A stretch of DNA of 64,000 nt from Siderastrea radians. Taxonomy: Eukaryota; Cnidaria; Anthozoa; Scleractinia; Rhizangiidae. Location of the stretch: assembly GCA_964017195.1 (NCBI GenBank), contig OZ024900.1:25380429-25444428 (forward strand). The letters are read 5' to 3'. The stretch's first letter is position 1. Each line of letters begins with the position of its first letter. Below, one piece after another: positions 58,201 through 64,000 of this stretch. The notes under the pieces were generated by a model. That model was given only the letters and a program-made list of their open reading frames with translations, was not told where the DNA came from and did no database searches. A program made the translations under genes and the position numbers.

Positions 58201-60558
58201 AATACAATTCCGCTTAACTTGACACTGTTTTGTACCAAATTTCTGCAAGGTTTTTAAACATTTCAAGAAAGCTATTGTAAATGTGGATTTGCTCAGTTAA
58301 AAAATTCTTACGAAGTCAATCCACAGTCAAACATGTAATTTAGCAACGTTTGAAGTGGAAGAAATACTTAAAATCGATCGTTGTCCTTGGAAATAAAAAC
58401 GACACTGACAATACATTCTGTTCTCGAGCAAGGATTTCTTTGCTCTAAAACCTCTCCAATTTCTTCTATAACCGCCGTCGAGTATTCTTCAGGTCTTTTC
58501 CTTGTAGCAACAAGCTTTTAAAAGAAATGTCTTCATAAGACTTCATCCTACGGATGCCTGTAAAATTACTGGCCTGAAAATCGAGCGTACAAGAAGCCAT
58601 CCGCTAGAAAGTTTTGTAACGCACCGAGTGCGAAACGATAAAAATATCGAAAATCTTGCAAAATAAATCTTCCTTACTTCTACATTGTTGTCTCTTGATG
58701 TGTCCTGGTGGGGTAAAAGCAGGTTTGTCGCGTATGTCACTCGAGGTCCTCTCAATTATGCACATTATAGACGTGATGTGGTCGACCAACTCGGCCGCCA
58801 TTGCATTGCATGTGTTTTTGTGGATTATTTTGAATTTTCCCGCGATTGAGCGACCCTGGGCGCGATCTTTACTACAACTACCAGAAACCTTTGCGTGCGT
58901 GACGTCATAATGAAAATGGTCTATTGTGTAATAAATCAGTGAAGTTACAACGTTGGAGCGTGTGGTTGATCACTGCGAACCCCGAGGACTTGAATCGGAA
59001 CCGCGACAGTAGTACAAATTTGTAGCATAATAATAATTTGTAGCGTATTATTCAGGGCAGACTATTAGTTTAGGCATAATCTCTAAATTGGGCCAAATGA
59101 ATCCTCACAAGCCAATGGAGGCCTTCAGATCAGACTATGAGTATGAGACTCAGTACAAGCCTTAAGTGTGACAATAACATTTGGGCCAGAGACTCCTTTT
59201 GTAATGATCTGCAACAGGGAGGAGCAAGGGCACTGTTTGAAACTACAAAGTCATAATCATGCTTGATGTTGAATATTAATACTATAAATATGAATCTAGA
59301 CATGACAACCACTCAATAGCTTCACAGCTGGGTCCAGGCAAGTTGCAGTCTAATTTTATATATCAATTGAGCAATTCTCTAGCATGATAGTCATAAGACT
59401 TTTACAAGCCAATAATATTCACTTATTCACATACTAAGTACTAGTTACTTAAAGAACTAAGGTCTAGCTCACATCAGTATCAATCTAGCTATTGAGCACT
59501 AGCATTTGTGATTTCAAAAAATGCCTCATTTTGGGCTATCTGTTTGGTAGCATTTTATGGCATGTTCCGCAAATCGCACCTCTTACCCTCAGCAGCTAAT
59601 CAATTTAACCCCTCTCAGCAACTAATTAAGGCCGACTTTAAAATCTTTTCGTGGGGTACGCTTGTTTCTGTCCAGTGGAGCAAAACTATTCAATTTCATG
59701 TAAGGGTAGTCGAAATTCTTCTCCCCTCCATCCAGGGTTCCGCGCTCTGCCCAACCACTGCCATTACTAATGCCTTCCAGTTCACGGTGCCAGCATCTGC
59801 TAAGAGTTCACAAGCTTTCAACTGGGCAGATGGTTCCCATGGTACCCACATGTTTACTTATAACACGTTTGTTTCAAAATTGTGATTGCACCTAGCCATT
59901 CTGGGGGTGGACCCCAAGCTTTACGCAGGTCATTCGTTTTTGCAGGGGCGGTGTTTCCTTTGCCTATCAATCTGGCGTCCCTATAGAACTGATCAAAGCT
60001 CTTGGCGATTGGTGTTCCGATACTGTTTTAATTTATTTAACTATGCCATTAACCGTACACCTACATTCTGCTAACATGCTATGCAAAGCCATCCCACTAC
60101 ATACCTAACACACACTCCTGATTCACATCACCTATTTACCCTTTTCACTTTTAACCTTGGGTTTGGACCTCTAGTTATCGTAGGTTCATTTCTGAGATTG
60201 CATAAGAATTTTTGTATCTTTCGTGTTGTATGTAAGTGTAGGATCTTTAATAAACTGCCTGATCCCAAAACATGGTTCTAGAGTGAGTTTTCTGTGTTTA
60301 GCTTGTACTTGTACCCTGAACTGAAGGTCACTAATTTTTAGGATGCTTTGTACATACAGTTTAAAAACATACCTGCGGTATGCTTTTAAATTCTTGAGGT
60401 GTAAACTCATCGGAGGCTCTCCTGCCATTACCAATCTCAAAGCTTATCTTTCTCAGTCGTGCACCAATTGAATCTGACACAGTCCGTCTCACACCTGGTC
60501 TGAATGCAAGCTTGTTTGAAACTGGTGATGGGGTGGTGTTAGTTTCAAAAGCATCATT
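34300..60558 (-). CDS. CDK15: PFTAIRE cyclin-dependent kinase, CDK14/CDK15 group
   Basis: Coding exons on minus: 60558-60373, 46393-46299, 45484-45405, 44447-44353, 43714-43652, 43105-43044, 42395-42334, 41888-41828, 41418-41359, 38351-38258, 37312-37249, 36800-36752, 36585-36537, 35140-35050, 34352-34300 (stop 34302-34300). GT-AG borders and phases agree throughout, giving about 387 residues plus a start exon. In order: a basic segment with GVRRTVSDS (human CDK14 RRTLSES), Gly loop [11 protein letters not shown], catalytic Lys in VALKEIRL, cyclin-binding helix [25 protein letters not shown], activation segment [17 protein letters not shown], then [10 protein letters not shown] and [11 protein letters not shown], which look closer to CDK15. 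It ends [22 protein letters not shown] kinases bind cyclin Y-type partners at the plasma membrane and can phosphorylate Wnt co-receptors (family knowledge, best shown for CDK14). It may equally be the single pre-duplication CDK14/15 gene. Confidence 0.93.
35472..35618. mobile_element. 147-bp palindromic MITE
   Basis: Ends GGCCCCGGTTGTTCAAAG and CTTTGAACAACTGGGGCC are inverted repeats with one mismatch. The interior repeats TATCCACTGG/CCGGTGGATA in both orientations. It is non-coding and lies in the kinase intron between exons at 36537 and 35140. Confidence 0.8.
36195..36380. repeat. GGAGCCC-rich repeat
   Basis: GGAGCCC or GGAGCCT occurs at least seven times (for example GGAGCCCGGAGCCCAAAGCC near 36211). 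It lies in a kinase intron. The unit spacing is irregular, so this is a degenerate dispersed repeat rather than a clean tandem array. Confidence 0.45.
37715..37904. mobile_element. 190-bp MITE with GTGTAGTTCC ends
   Basis: GTGTAGTTCC (37715-37724) and GGAACTACAC (37895-37904) are perfect inverted ends. The match continues as AAAAAAT..CCATAC inward. ATT flanks both sides. The interior is C-rich on one strand. It lies in a kinase intron. Confidence 0.75.
38441..38565. repeat. 125-bp near-perfect hairpin beside the recombinase element
   Basis: Left arm ATTACACGGTGGC...GAAGATATGAATTTTATG pairs with right arm CATAAAATTCATATCTTCGA...CAACGTGTAAT. The arms are about 60 bases and meet at TCTCACGCTGAGA with almost no loop. 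It stands directly outside the left inverted end (38568) of the tyrosine-recombinase element and may be part of its terminus. Confidence 0.8.
38647..38716. repeat. 35-bp tandem duplication
   Basis: Two identical adjacent 35-base units start AAAGTGAAAAATACAAAATA and end GGTGCCAAGGAT. They lie downstream of the recombinase stop, inside the element. Confidence 0.85.
38755..40657 (-). pseudogene. Tyrosine recombinase (KIAA1958/Crypton-like), broken
   Basis: The N-terminal part (40657-40274) is a helical, core-binding-like domain. A one-base shift near 40290 leads into [15 protein letters not shown]...[12 protein letters not shown] and [19 protein letters not shown] (first catalytic Arg). A 570-bp insertion then splits the gene at LQLK. 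The C-terminal part (39486-38755) begins with [20 protein letters not shown] and contains NHSTRKHLV (the H-x2-R box), ITGHKN and NNYSSLSD (nucleophile Tyr). All catalytic residues can be seen, but frameshift and insertion make the copy non-functional. It ends in a Ser/Lys-rich tail. Confidence 0.8.
39501..40070 (-). mobile_element. 570-bp retroposed insertion (SINE/LINE fragment)
   Basis: A 14-base direct repeat, TTTTAACTGCAAAT, flanks it (39487-39500 and 40071-40084). The low-coordinate end is a T-rich tract, meaning an A-rich tail on the minus strand. Long target duplication plus A-tail is the mark of target-primed reverse transcription. The body has no recognisable protein. Removing it rejoins the recombinase frame at [10 protein letters not shown]. 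Confidence 0.8.
42449..42509. repeat. 60-nt hairpin with ~26-bp stem
   Basis: AACAAACCTATGCCTTTTGA...GCTCTG pairs with CAGAGCATCAAAGCATAGGC...TTGTT around a 7-base loop (GATAATT), with one bulge and one mismatch. It lies in the kinase intron upstream of the HRDLKPQN exon. A microRNA-like precursor or a minimal MITE are both possible. Confidence 0.6.
44478..45044. mobile_element. 567-bp PIF/Harbinger-type MITE
   Basis: Ends GGCCGTGTTCTATTG and CAATAGAACATGACC (reverse complement GGTCATGTTCTATTG) are flanked by TAA on both sides (44475-44477 and 45045-45047). A three-base TWA target and GGC/GGT starts are typical of PIF/Harbinger. The interior is rich in GGTTGGTT and AACCAAA units near each end. 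No transposase was seen. It lies in the kinase intron just upstream of the exon at 44447. Confidence 0.75.
46394..47637. other. Start of the large kinase intron
   Basis: AT-rich intronic DNA with no supported exon or element. A GACGAAGTGTTGCTTCGTC palindrome near 47074-47092 is the only local structure noticed. Confidence 0.4.
47638..48154. repeat. Tandem pair of a ~240-bp repeat
   Basis: Copy 1 (47638-47887) and copy 2 (47916-48154) share GTGCTAAC...GACGAAAATTGTGACAGTAT, AATGACGT.ATGTTTAAAATC, GATGACTCAGCTCATCTGTC, TTGTCCACAACTGAACATGC and ACATGATTATCGAT in order. Differences are scattered substitutions and short indels. A third, shorter relative is at 20697-20790. Each copy keeps a TGACGT and a TGACTCA motif. 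Confidence 0.8.
48155..50227. other. Kinase intron, no gene supported
   Basis: A 147-codon plus-strand open frame at 48429-48872 has no recognised domain. The rest is AT-rich. A G-rich/ATTTTCTGGAAC block near 50136-50163 resembles the end of the MITE at 37715-37904. Confidence 0.35.
50233..50657 (+). repeat. 5' LTR of BEL/Pao element
   Basis: 425 bases, starting TGTCACGAACATTGACATTG and ending GGAACTGCGACA. It contains AATAAA in GTGTAATAAATCAGTG near 50575-50590, a likely polyadenylation signal. Compared with the 3' LTR it lacks a 17-base segment near 50365. Confidence 0.93.
50788..51321 (+). pseudogene. BEL/Pao gag N-terminal region
   Basis: 178 codons, opening [17 protein letters not shown] Ser/Arg-rich start is followed by an Ala/Lys/Glu coiled-coil helix ([19 protein letters not shown]), as in BEL gag proteins. 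The frame stops at 51319-51321. Translation resumes in other frames toward the next gag segment, so the ORF is truncated by mutation. Confidence 0.7.
51435..52440 (+). pseudogene. BEL/Pao gag (DUF1759-like) with zinc knuckles
   Basis: A leading stretch (51435-51625) ends with the motif [19 protein letters not shown]. The frame then shifts to 51619-52440, which begins after it with [17 protein letters not shown] and ends with two Cys/His knuckles, [14 protein letters not shown] and [14 protein letters not shown]. These are the usual gag core and nucleic-acid-binding ends. A frameshift near 52430 joins it to the protease region in another frame. Confidence 0.8.
52441..53797 (+). pseudogene. BEL/Pao protease and reverse transcriptase N-terminal part
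   Basis: In one frame near 52620-52660 the sequence reads [14 protein letters not shown], which looks like the aspartic protease active-site strand (D-D-Q-S-N). The frame changes near 52720. From there to 53730 the open frame covers the protease-RT linker ([30 protein letters not shown]), and an N-terminal RT region starts in a shifted frame near 53607. At least two shifts are visible. Confidence 0.75.
53798..54481 (+). pseudogene. BEL/Pao reverse transcriptase catalytic region
   Basis: 228 codons with the RT palm motif YVDDGL at about residues 76-81, preceded by a finger segment ([20 protein letters not shown]). Towards the end it reads [20 protein letters not shown], the usual BEL/Pao thumb block. 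A stop at 54479 separates it from RNase H, which continues in another frame after a small shift. Confidence 0.85.
54519..55934 (+). pseudogene. BEL/Pao RNase H and integrase N-terminal region
   Basis: The RNase H motifs [39 protein letters not shown] and NPADLATR occur in order. They are followed by the integrase zinc-binding segment [20 protein letters not shown] ... CVTCKKLRG (H-H-C-C) and the start of the integrase core, [10 protein letters not shown]. The frame diverges after about 55790, where part of the core appears to be deleted or shifted. Confidence 0.88.
55877..56527 (+). pseudogene. BEL/Pao integrase core and C-terminal domain
   Basis: The frame starts inside the integrase core: [30 protein letters not shown] (catalytic Glu region). 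It continues with the C-terminal part [23 protein letters not shown] and [20 protein letters not shown], which matches the DUF5641-type region of BEL/Pao. A few codons in, a second frame continues past 56527 toward the 3' LTR (to about 56618). Confidence 0.85.
56765..59008 (+). repeat. 3' LTR of BEL/Pao element, interrupted
   Basis: The same sequence as the 5' LTR resumes at 56765 (TGTCACGAACATTGACATTG), breaks at GATCGTAAT near 57122, and continues at TTGTGTAATAAATCAGTG from 58925 to the GCGACA end at 59008. Without the insert its length is about 442 bases, 17 more than the 5' LTR because of an extra GTACGGAGACATGTTTT-type segment near 56895. Confidence 0.92.
57123..58922. mobile_element. 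1.8-kb DNA transposon inside the 3' LTR
   Basis: Left end AGACCATTTTCATTATGACG and right end CGTCATAATGAAAATGGTCT are perfect inverted repeats, and the match continues with few differences through AAGGTTTCTGGTAGTTGTAG and beyond for about 90 bases. AT flanks both sides (57121-57122 and 58923-58924). An AT dinucleotide target is typical, as I recall, of ISL2EU/IS4EU elements. Open frames inside (57271-57540 plus; 58801-58604 minus, [13 protein letters not shown]) lack a recognisable transposase, so this is probably a non-autonomous derivative. Confidence 0.8.
59508..60108 (+). pseudogene. Second tyrosine-recombinase pseudogene
   Basis: Reads [54 protein letters not shown] and [11 protein letters not shown], then a stop at 59882. 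The same frame continues with [11 protein letters not shown] shifted frame gives [20 protein letters not shown] and LIYLTMPL (nucleophile Tyr), ending at a stop near 60106. The family is the XerD-like recombinase common in cnidarian DIRS or Crypton relatives. The conserved Arg after AGHSF is replaced by Leu. It is truncated at the N-terminus and lies in the kinase intron near the exon at 60373. Confidence 0.75.
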
Positions 60559-61203
60559 CTGTGAGAAAACAATAAAGTATAATGTAATTAAGTATGATAT
60601 AGCTCAACTATCAGTATTTCCTAAGGGTTAGGTGACAAATTAGAACATGCATAATTCACATGACTTCATGTTTTTACACAAAGGTTTTCTGGGAAGTGGG
60701 AAAAGTGACACATGTTTTAAAACACTGTAAATAGAATTTTAAAAATAAAAGCTGGGGATTTCCCCCAGACCATTACAATTCTGAGACAGTGTCAGCTACT
60801 TTTACAGACAAACAAGGCATTGAATGGCACCAACAGAAATGTTTTCTCTAGCTACATGTAGGTTTACATTTTCCCGACTTAAAAAATTTGCAATATTTGC
60901 AATATCTCTGGTTTTCAGTTCTGTCTCCCCATAACTTCATTGGATCATATTACTTATGGCTTCTGCTTTTCACTCAATAAAGTTCTTTTCAGATATGTGT
61001 ATAATTTTTTTTATGTTGTGGTGAAAATTTGTTTTTGGTTTGAACAATTCAAACCAGTTGGATTTTAAAATGAATAATGAATTATACTGAATCTGGTAAG
61101 GAATCTGACGCAAAGGAAAAAAATTAAATGACTTACAATTTTCCAAAACAAGCTCAATTTAAAAATATGACCACATATACAACAACAATATTAACTGCGA
61201 AGT

Positions 61204-61237
61204 TAGCTTAGTTGGTGCCAGTCTAAGGTTTGAATCC
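61204..61237 (+). repeat. tRNA-like A box and B box (SINE trace)
   Basis: TAGCTTAGTTGG (61204-61215) fits the tRNA A box and GGTTTGAATCC (61227-61237) fits the B box. They are only 11 bases apart, so the anticodon arm is missing and this cannot be a working tRNA. It is a tRNA-derived SINE head or a decayed tRNA pseudogene. Confidence 0.5.
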
Positions 61238-61323
61238 TAGCCAGCTTACCAACCAAGACCATCTTAAGGCAGTGATATGAAGCTGTAGACACCTCAATTT
61301 TCCAAACCTCAGGGGGATGTTAA

Positions 61324-63431
61324 GGTGTCTCCATATAGTTTTTCAGCGCGCGAGGAATGGGAACTAAATTGGCACAAGCGCGCGCGTGAGGAACGCGACA
61401 GTCCAAGTCAGATGACATGTGCCAATCAACCTCCCAGGCAAACTTTTCCAAAGTCTCATTGAGGCATCTTTATGGCTTACCTTTTCAAAACCTGTCCAGC
61501 ACATAGCAGTGAAATTATGAAAAGCCTTTAGTTTAATCGCTTTTGTAGCTGACAGTTGCAGTGCTACGATTGTTCTACGATTGTAGGACTGGATTGATTG
61601 CGATCTTTAAGTTCAAGCAACACAGAGAGGACTGAAAATGTTGCACGAATTATTACGCGCCTTCAAGAATTGTGGGTGAACAATTTCTTTCCGTTCTCAA
61701 CTTGAAATATCAGTGCTGTCCAGGTCAGCTGTCGAGAATCTCTGGGATGAGAAGCTTAAATTTGTTTGGATCGAGCCAAAGTGTAAGTAATTTTTTCGAA
61801 AAGTGCTTTAGTTTTTGCCTTTCTAACAAGCGTCTATTTTTTGTCGGGTAAGTGTGTCTCTACGGCCGTTCTCATACGGTTTCAGCAAAATACAGCTGAC
61901 TTGTGAATTTTATTGAGCGATGAATAGATTACACACTTGTAACTAGGAAACAGTTGTCATTGAATTTTGATAGAAGTTGAAACTCAAAAGGACACTTATA
62001 TTTCAGTGTCTATTTATCAGTCATCAGTAGCTTTTCGGATCTAAGTTTCACTTGTGTTGACAATGTGCGACTTCAAAAACTTCGGTGGTCTAAAATAAAA
62101 CCAAAAATTGAAAAAAGCTCAATTGTACCTAAGCTCAAATACAGTTTTTATTTTTACGAAAAATTATGCCTAGAATGAGTATCGAGTTGACGGCCGATTC
62201 TAAAACAGTCGGCGTTTCGCAGGCGTTCTGTTGACTTGTTGAACCTTGCAGAAAAATAACGTAGTCTTTTTCAAAACGTATAATTTCTTGTGGACATTTT
62301 TGTTCCCTTTCTCCAACATATGCCTTTAAATATAAATTGAAAGCTTATTTATATACTATTTGCTATTCCATGCAGTTATCAAACACGCAAGTAGCCGCTA
62401 AGAAACAACGCGAGTCTCGGCAGACAAAATATTGAGCTTACAACATAAAAAGAACAAGCTTCCCTGCTTTTCTCGGGTAGCATACCAAAAGATGTTCTAA
62501 GAGCAAACATGACCGCTTTAGTTTTTTCCTTGAACAACGGTTGTAATCAGTTAATGGCAAAAATGAAACTGAAAGTGGTTTAATGATTCCGCGTTCTGGA
62601 AACTTTAAAGGAAATTTTTTGCTGTTGGCAATTAAGTGGCGGCTTCGTTCGAGTTTTTATATCGCGAATCGGTATAAATTTGCTTCTTTTTTGTTTGTTT
62701 GTTCGTTTCTCTCTTTATTTTTTGCGAATTTTTTGGTCACATGGATCCTTTACAGTAAAGGAAAGCAGTTGTCCAGAAAAATGTTGTTCTTTGGAAAGAA
62801 AAGCTTTAGAAAAGCTTTTCTACCGCTTACCCGCATGCTGTCCACGCTTGTCCACGCAAAAGGAATCATGAGCAACCCCATAACTTGAAGAATTTTTATT
62901 TTGGTAACGTGAAGGAAAAAGGTGGGTTTTGAGGCATTTTCAAACGCTAATTGCGCGTGTTCCACTCCGTGAAATTTTTTTTAAAATTGGAACATTTGTA
63001 GGATTTTTGTGTTTTTCAGTCATGCTAAAGTAAGATTAATTTTTGTACATGCACTTCTACATTAATCGTCGAAAACGGAAATGTACTATTCTGACAAAAC
63101 TTATGTACAAAATTTCTCACAGCTTTGCCAGCTGAGACTTCTCAAACGACAACATCTTTACAACAAAAATAGCCAAAATTCACCGTGTAAAAACCAAGAA
63201 ATGACGTGAAGAAACTGGGTAAGCTTAAAAAATGAGCCAAACAACTATATCAGTGGTTGCCATGGAAACGGGCCAGGCCCAGAAATTGTGACTTTTTTGA
63301 AAAGTATAAAGGCTAGGCTAGTTGCTTTTGTAGCTTTTCCCTAGTGAAATGTAAATCAATGTCCTGAAAATCAACAAAAAAGTTATGTATATTTGTCTGT
63401 TGAAACTGATGAGAAACTGTATGGAGCCACC
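61324..63431. mobile_element. 2.1-kb TTAA-flanked DNA transposon remnant
   Basis: Left end GGTGTCTCCATATAGTTTTT and right end AAACTGTATGGAGCCACC are inverted repeats with a few mismatches, each next to TTAA (61320-61323 and 63432-63435). This is the target type of piggyBac and Kolobok elements. No transposase is recognised; a 101-codon frame at 62583-62888 is unremarkable. The candidate kinase start exon lies inside, near the left end. Confidence 0.75.
61481..61504 (-). CDS. Candidate start exon of the CDK14/15-like gene
   Basis: A minus-strand ATG at 61504-61502 opens eight codons (MCWTGFEK), ends at a clean GTAAG donor (61480 and below), and is in phase with the next exon at 60558, which lacks a Met. 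It lies inside a TTAA-flanked transposon (61324-63431), so it is either an exonised start or a coincidence, with the real start beyond the window edge. Confidence 0.35.
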
Positions 63432-63435
63432 TTAA

Positions 63436-64000
63436 AGAGCCCACAATACTACTTGAGTCAAACAGGGATATACTAAGTCCTCAGTGTGTGGTCTGGCCTT
63501 TTACATATCTATGACTTGGGTGGGGTACATAAAAGTATTCATTCCAACAAAATTAACCCAAATACAATTATTTTTAAGTAAACAGTTACTTAATTATCAA
63601 ACAAAAATTAAACACGGAGCTTGTTAAACTTTGATTTAGTCAAATGACCGGAATAAAATTTTGCTATTCAGTTTGATTAAATTTTGTTTTGAAATAATTT
63701 CAAACTTAACAGATTATTAATTTTTACATGTGGAATCTGATTTTATTCGATTCTCAACCTCAACTGAAAACTATAACAATGGTTTAATTTTATTTAGTTC
63801 AAGAACCAACATCCAATTTCACACCCTGGGCTCGTAAATGTGATTTGTAATCTCACTGTAAATTGCTATGGTAACTGTTGACATCGTTTGCCAGCACATG
63901 AACCAGACATTCATTGACAAAAAATTCCTCAGGAAGTCCAGTGTATGGTATTTTCTTGCCTCAATGCTGGGTAAGTTTCTAAAACTTGGCCTAAAGACCT
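63436..64000. other. Window end, possible repeat fragment
   Basis: On the minus strand near 63950-63850 there is a readable stretch (GLPEEFFVNECLVHVLANDV) ending at a stop. It could be a piece of a dispersed element that continues past the window. No start or splice sites were assigned. Confidence 0.3.

Larger units (their letters stand above)
50233..59008 (+). mobile_element. BEL/Pao LTR retrotransposon, near full length, inactivated
   Basis: Two LTRs (50233-50657 and 56765-59008), each starting TGTCACGAAC and ending GCGACA, enclose gag-pol remnants on the plus strand. GTAGT is duplicated on both sides (50228-50232 and 59009-59013). Domain order is gag, zinc knuckles, protease, reverse transcriptase, RNase H, integrase, plus a C-terminal DUF5641-like region, which is the BEL/Pao plan. 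Several frameshifts break the polyprotein and I see no envelope gene. The 3' LTR is interrupted by a 1.8-kb element. The insertion lies antisense inside the large kinase intron. Confidence 0.93.

Noticed and set aside
61204..61237. A possible tRNA gene
   Set aside because: A and B boxes are 11 bases apart; no anticodon stem or full cloverleaf can form.

Overview
The window is animal genomic DNA, most likely from a stony coral or a close cnidarian relative (inference). It is AT-rich, and its two host genes are on the minus strand, cut into small exons with GT-AG introns. Most of the rest is dispersed repeats and decayed mobile elements of kinds I associate with coral genomes. No prokaryotic gene, rRNA, intact tRNA or CRISPR array was seen.

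Host genes. (1) A PFTAIRE cyclin-dependent kinase of the CDK14/CDK15 group, minus strand, about 34.3-60.6 kb. I could place every exon of the kinase fold, with consistent phases, from the N-terminal regulatory segment to the stop codon. The start exon is uncertain. (2) A homologue of vertebrate KIAA2012, minus strand, about 15.6-30.1 kb, modelled as ten exons and 1379 residues. Its C-terminus is a charged coiled coil. The kinase lies upstream of the KIAA2012 homologue on the same strand. From memory, human CDK15 and KIAA2012 have the same order and orientation on chromosome 2q33, with FZD7 between them, so this looks like an ancient gene neighbourhood.

Layout. 0-5.2 kb: no convincing gene; a C/G-tract palindromic repeat and one copy of a ~1.93-kb dispersed repeat. 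5.2-7.2 kb: an element with TTAA flanks carrying a broken coding-like segment and a nested fold-back repeat. 7.3-12.1 kb: a decayed L1/Tx1-like LINE (endonuclease, reverse transcriptase, C-terminal Cys/His motif) interrupted by three smaller insertions, each flanked by a short duplication. 12.1-14.1 kb: second copy of the 1.93-kb repeat. 15.6-30.1 kb: KIAA2012 homologue. 30.1-34.3 kb: intergenic, with nested palindromic MITEs and a tRNA-like SINE trace. 34.3-60.6 kb: the kinase.

The kinase introns hold a tyrosine-recombinase (Crypton/KIAA1958-like) element split by a retroposed insertion (38.4-40.8 kb), a Harbinger-type MITE (44.5-45.0 kb), a tandem duplication (47.6-48.2 kb), a nearly full-length but frameshifted BEL/Pao LTR retrotransposon (50.2-59.0 kb, 5-bp target duplication) whose 3' LTR is itself interrupted by a 1.8-kb terminal-inverted-repeat element, and a second tyrosine-recombinase pseudogene (59.5-60.1 kb). 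Upstream, another TTAA-flanked element (61.3-63.4 kb) contains the only candidate start exon I found.
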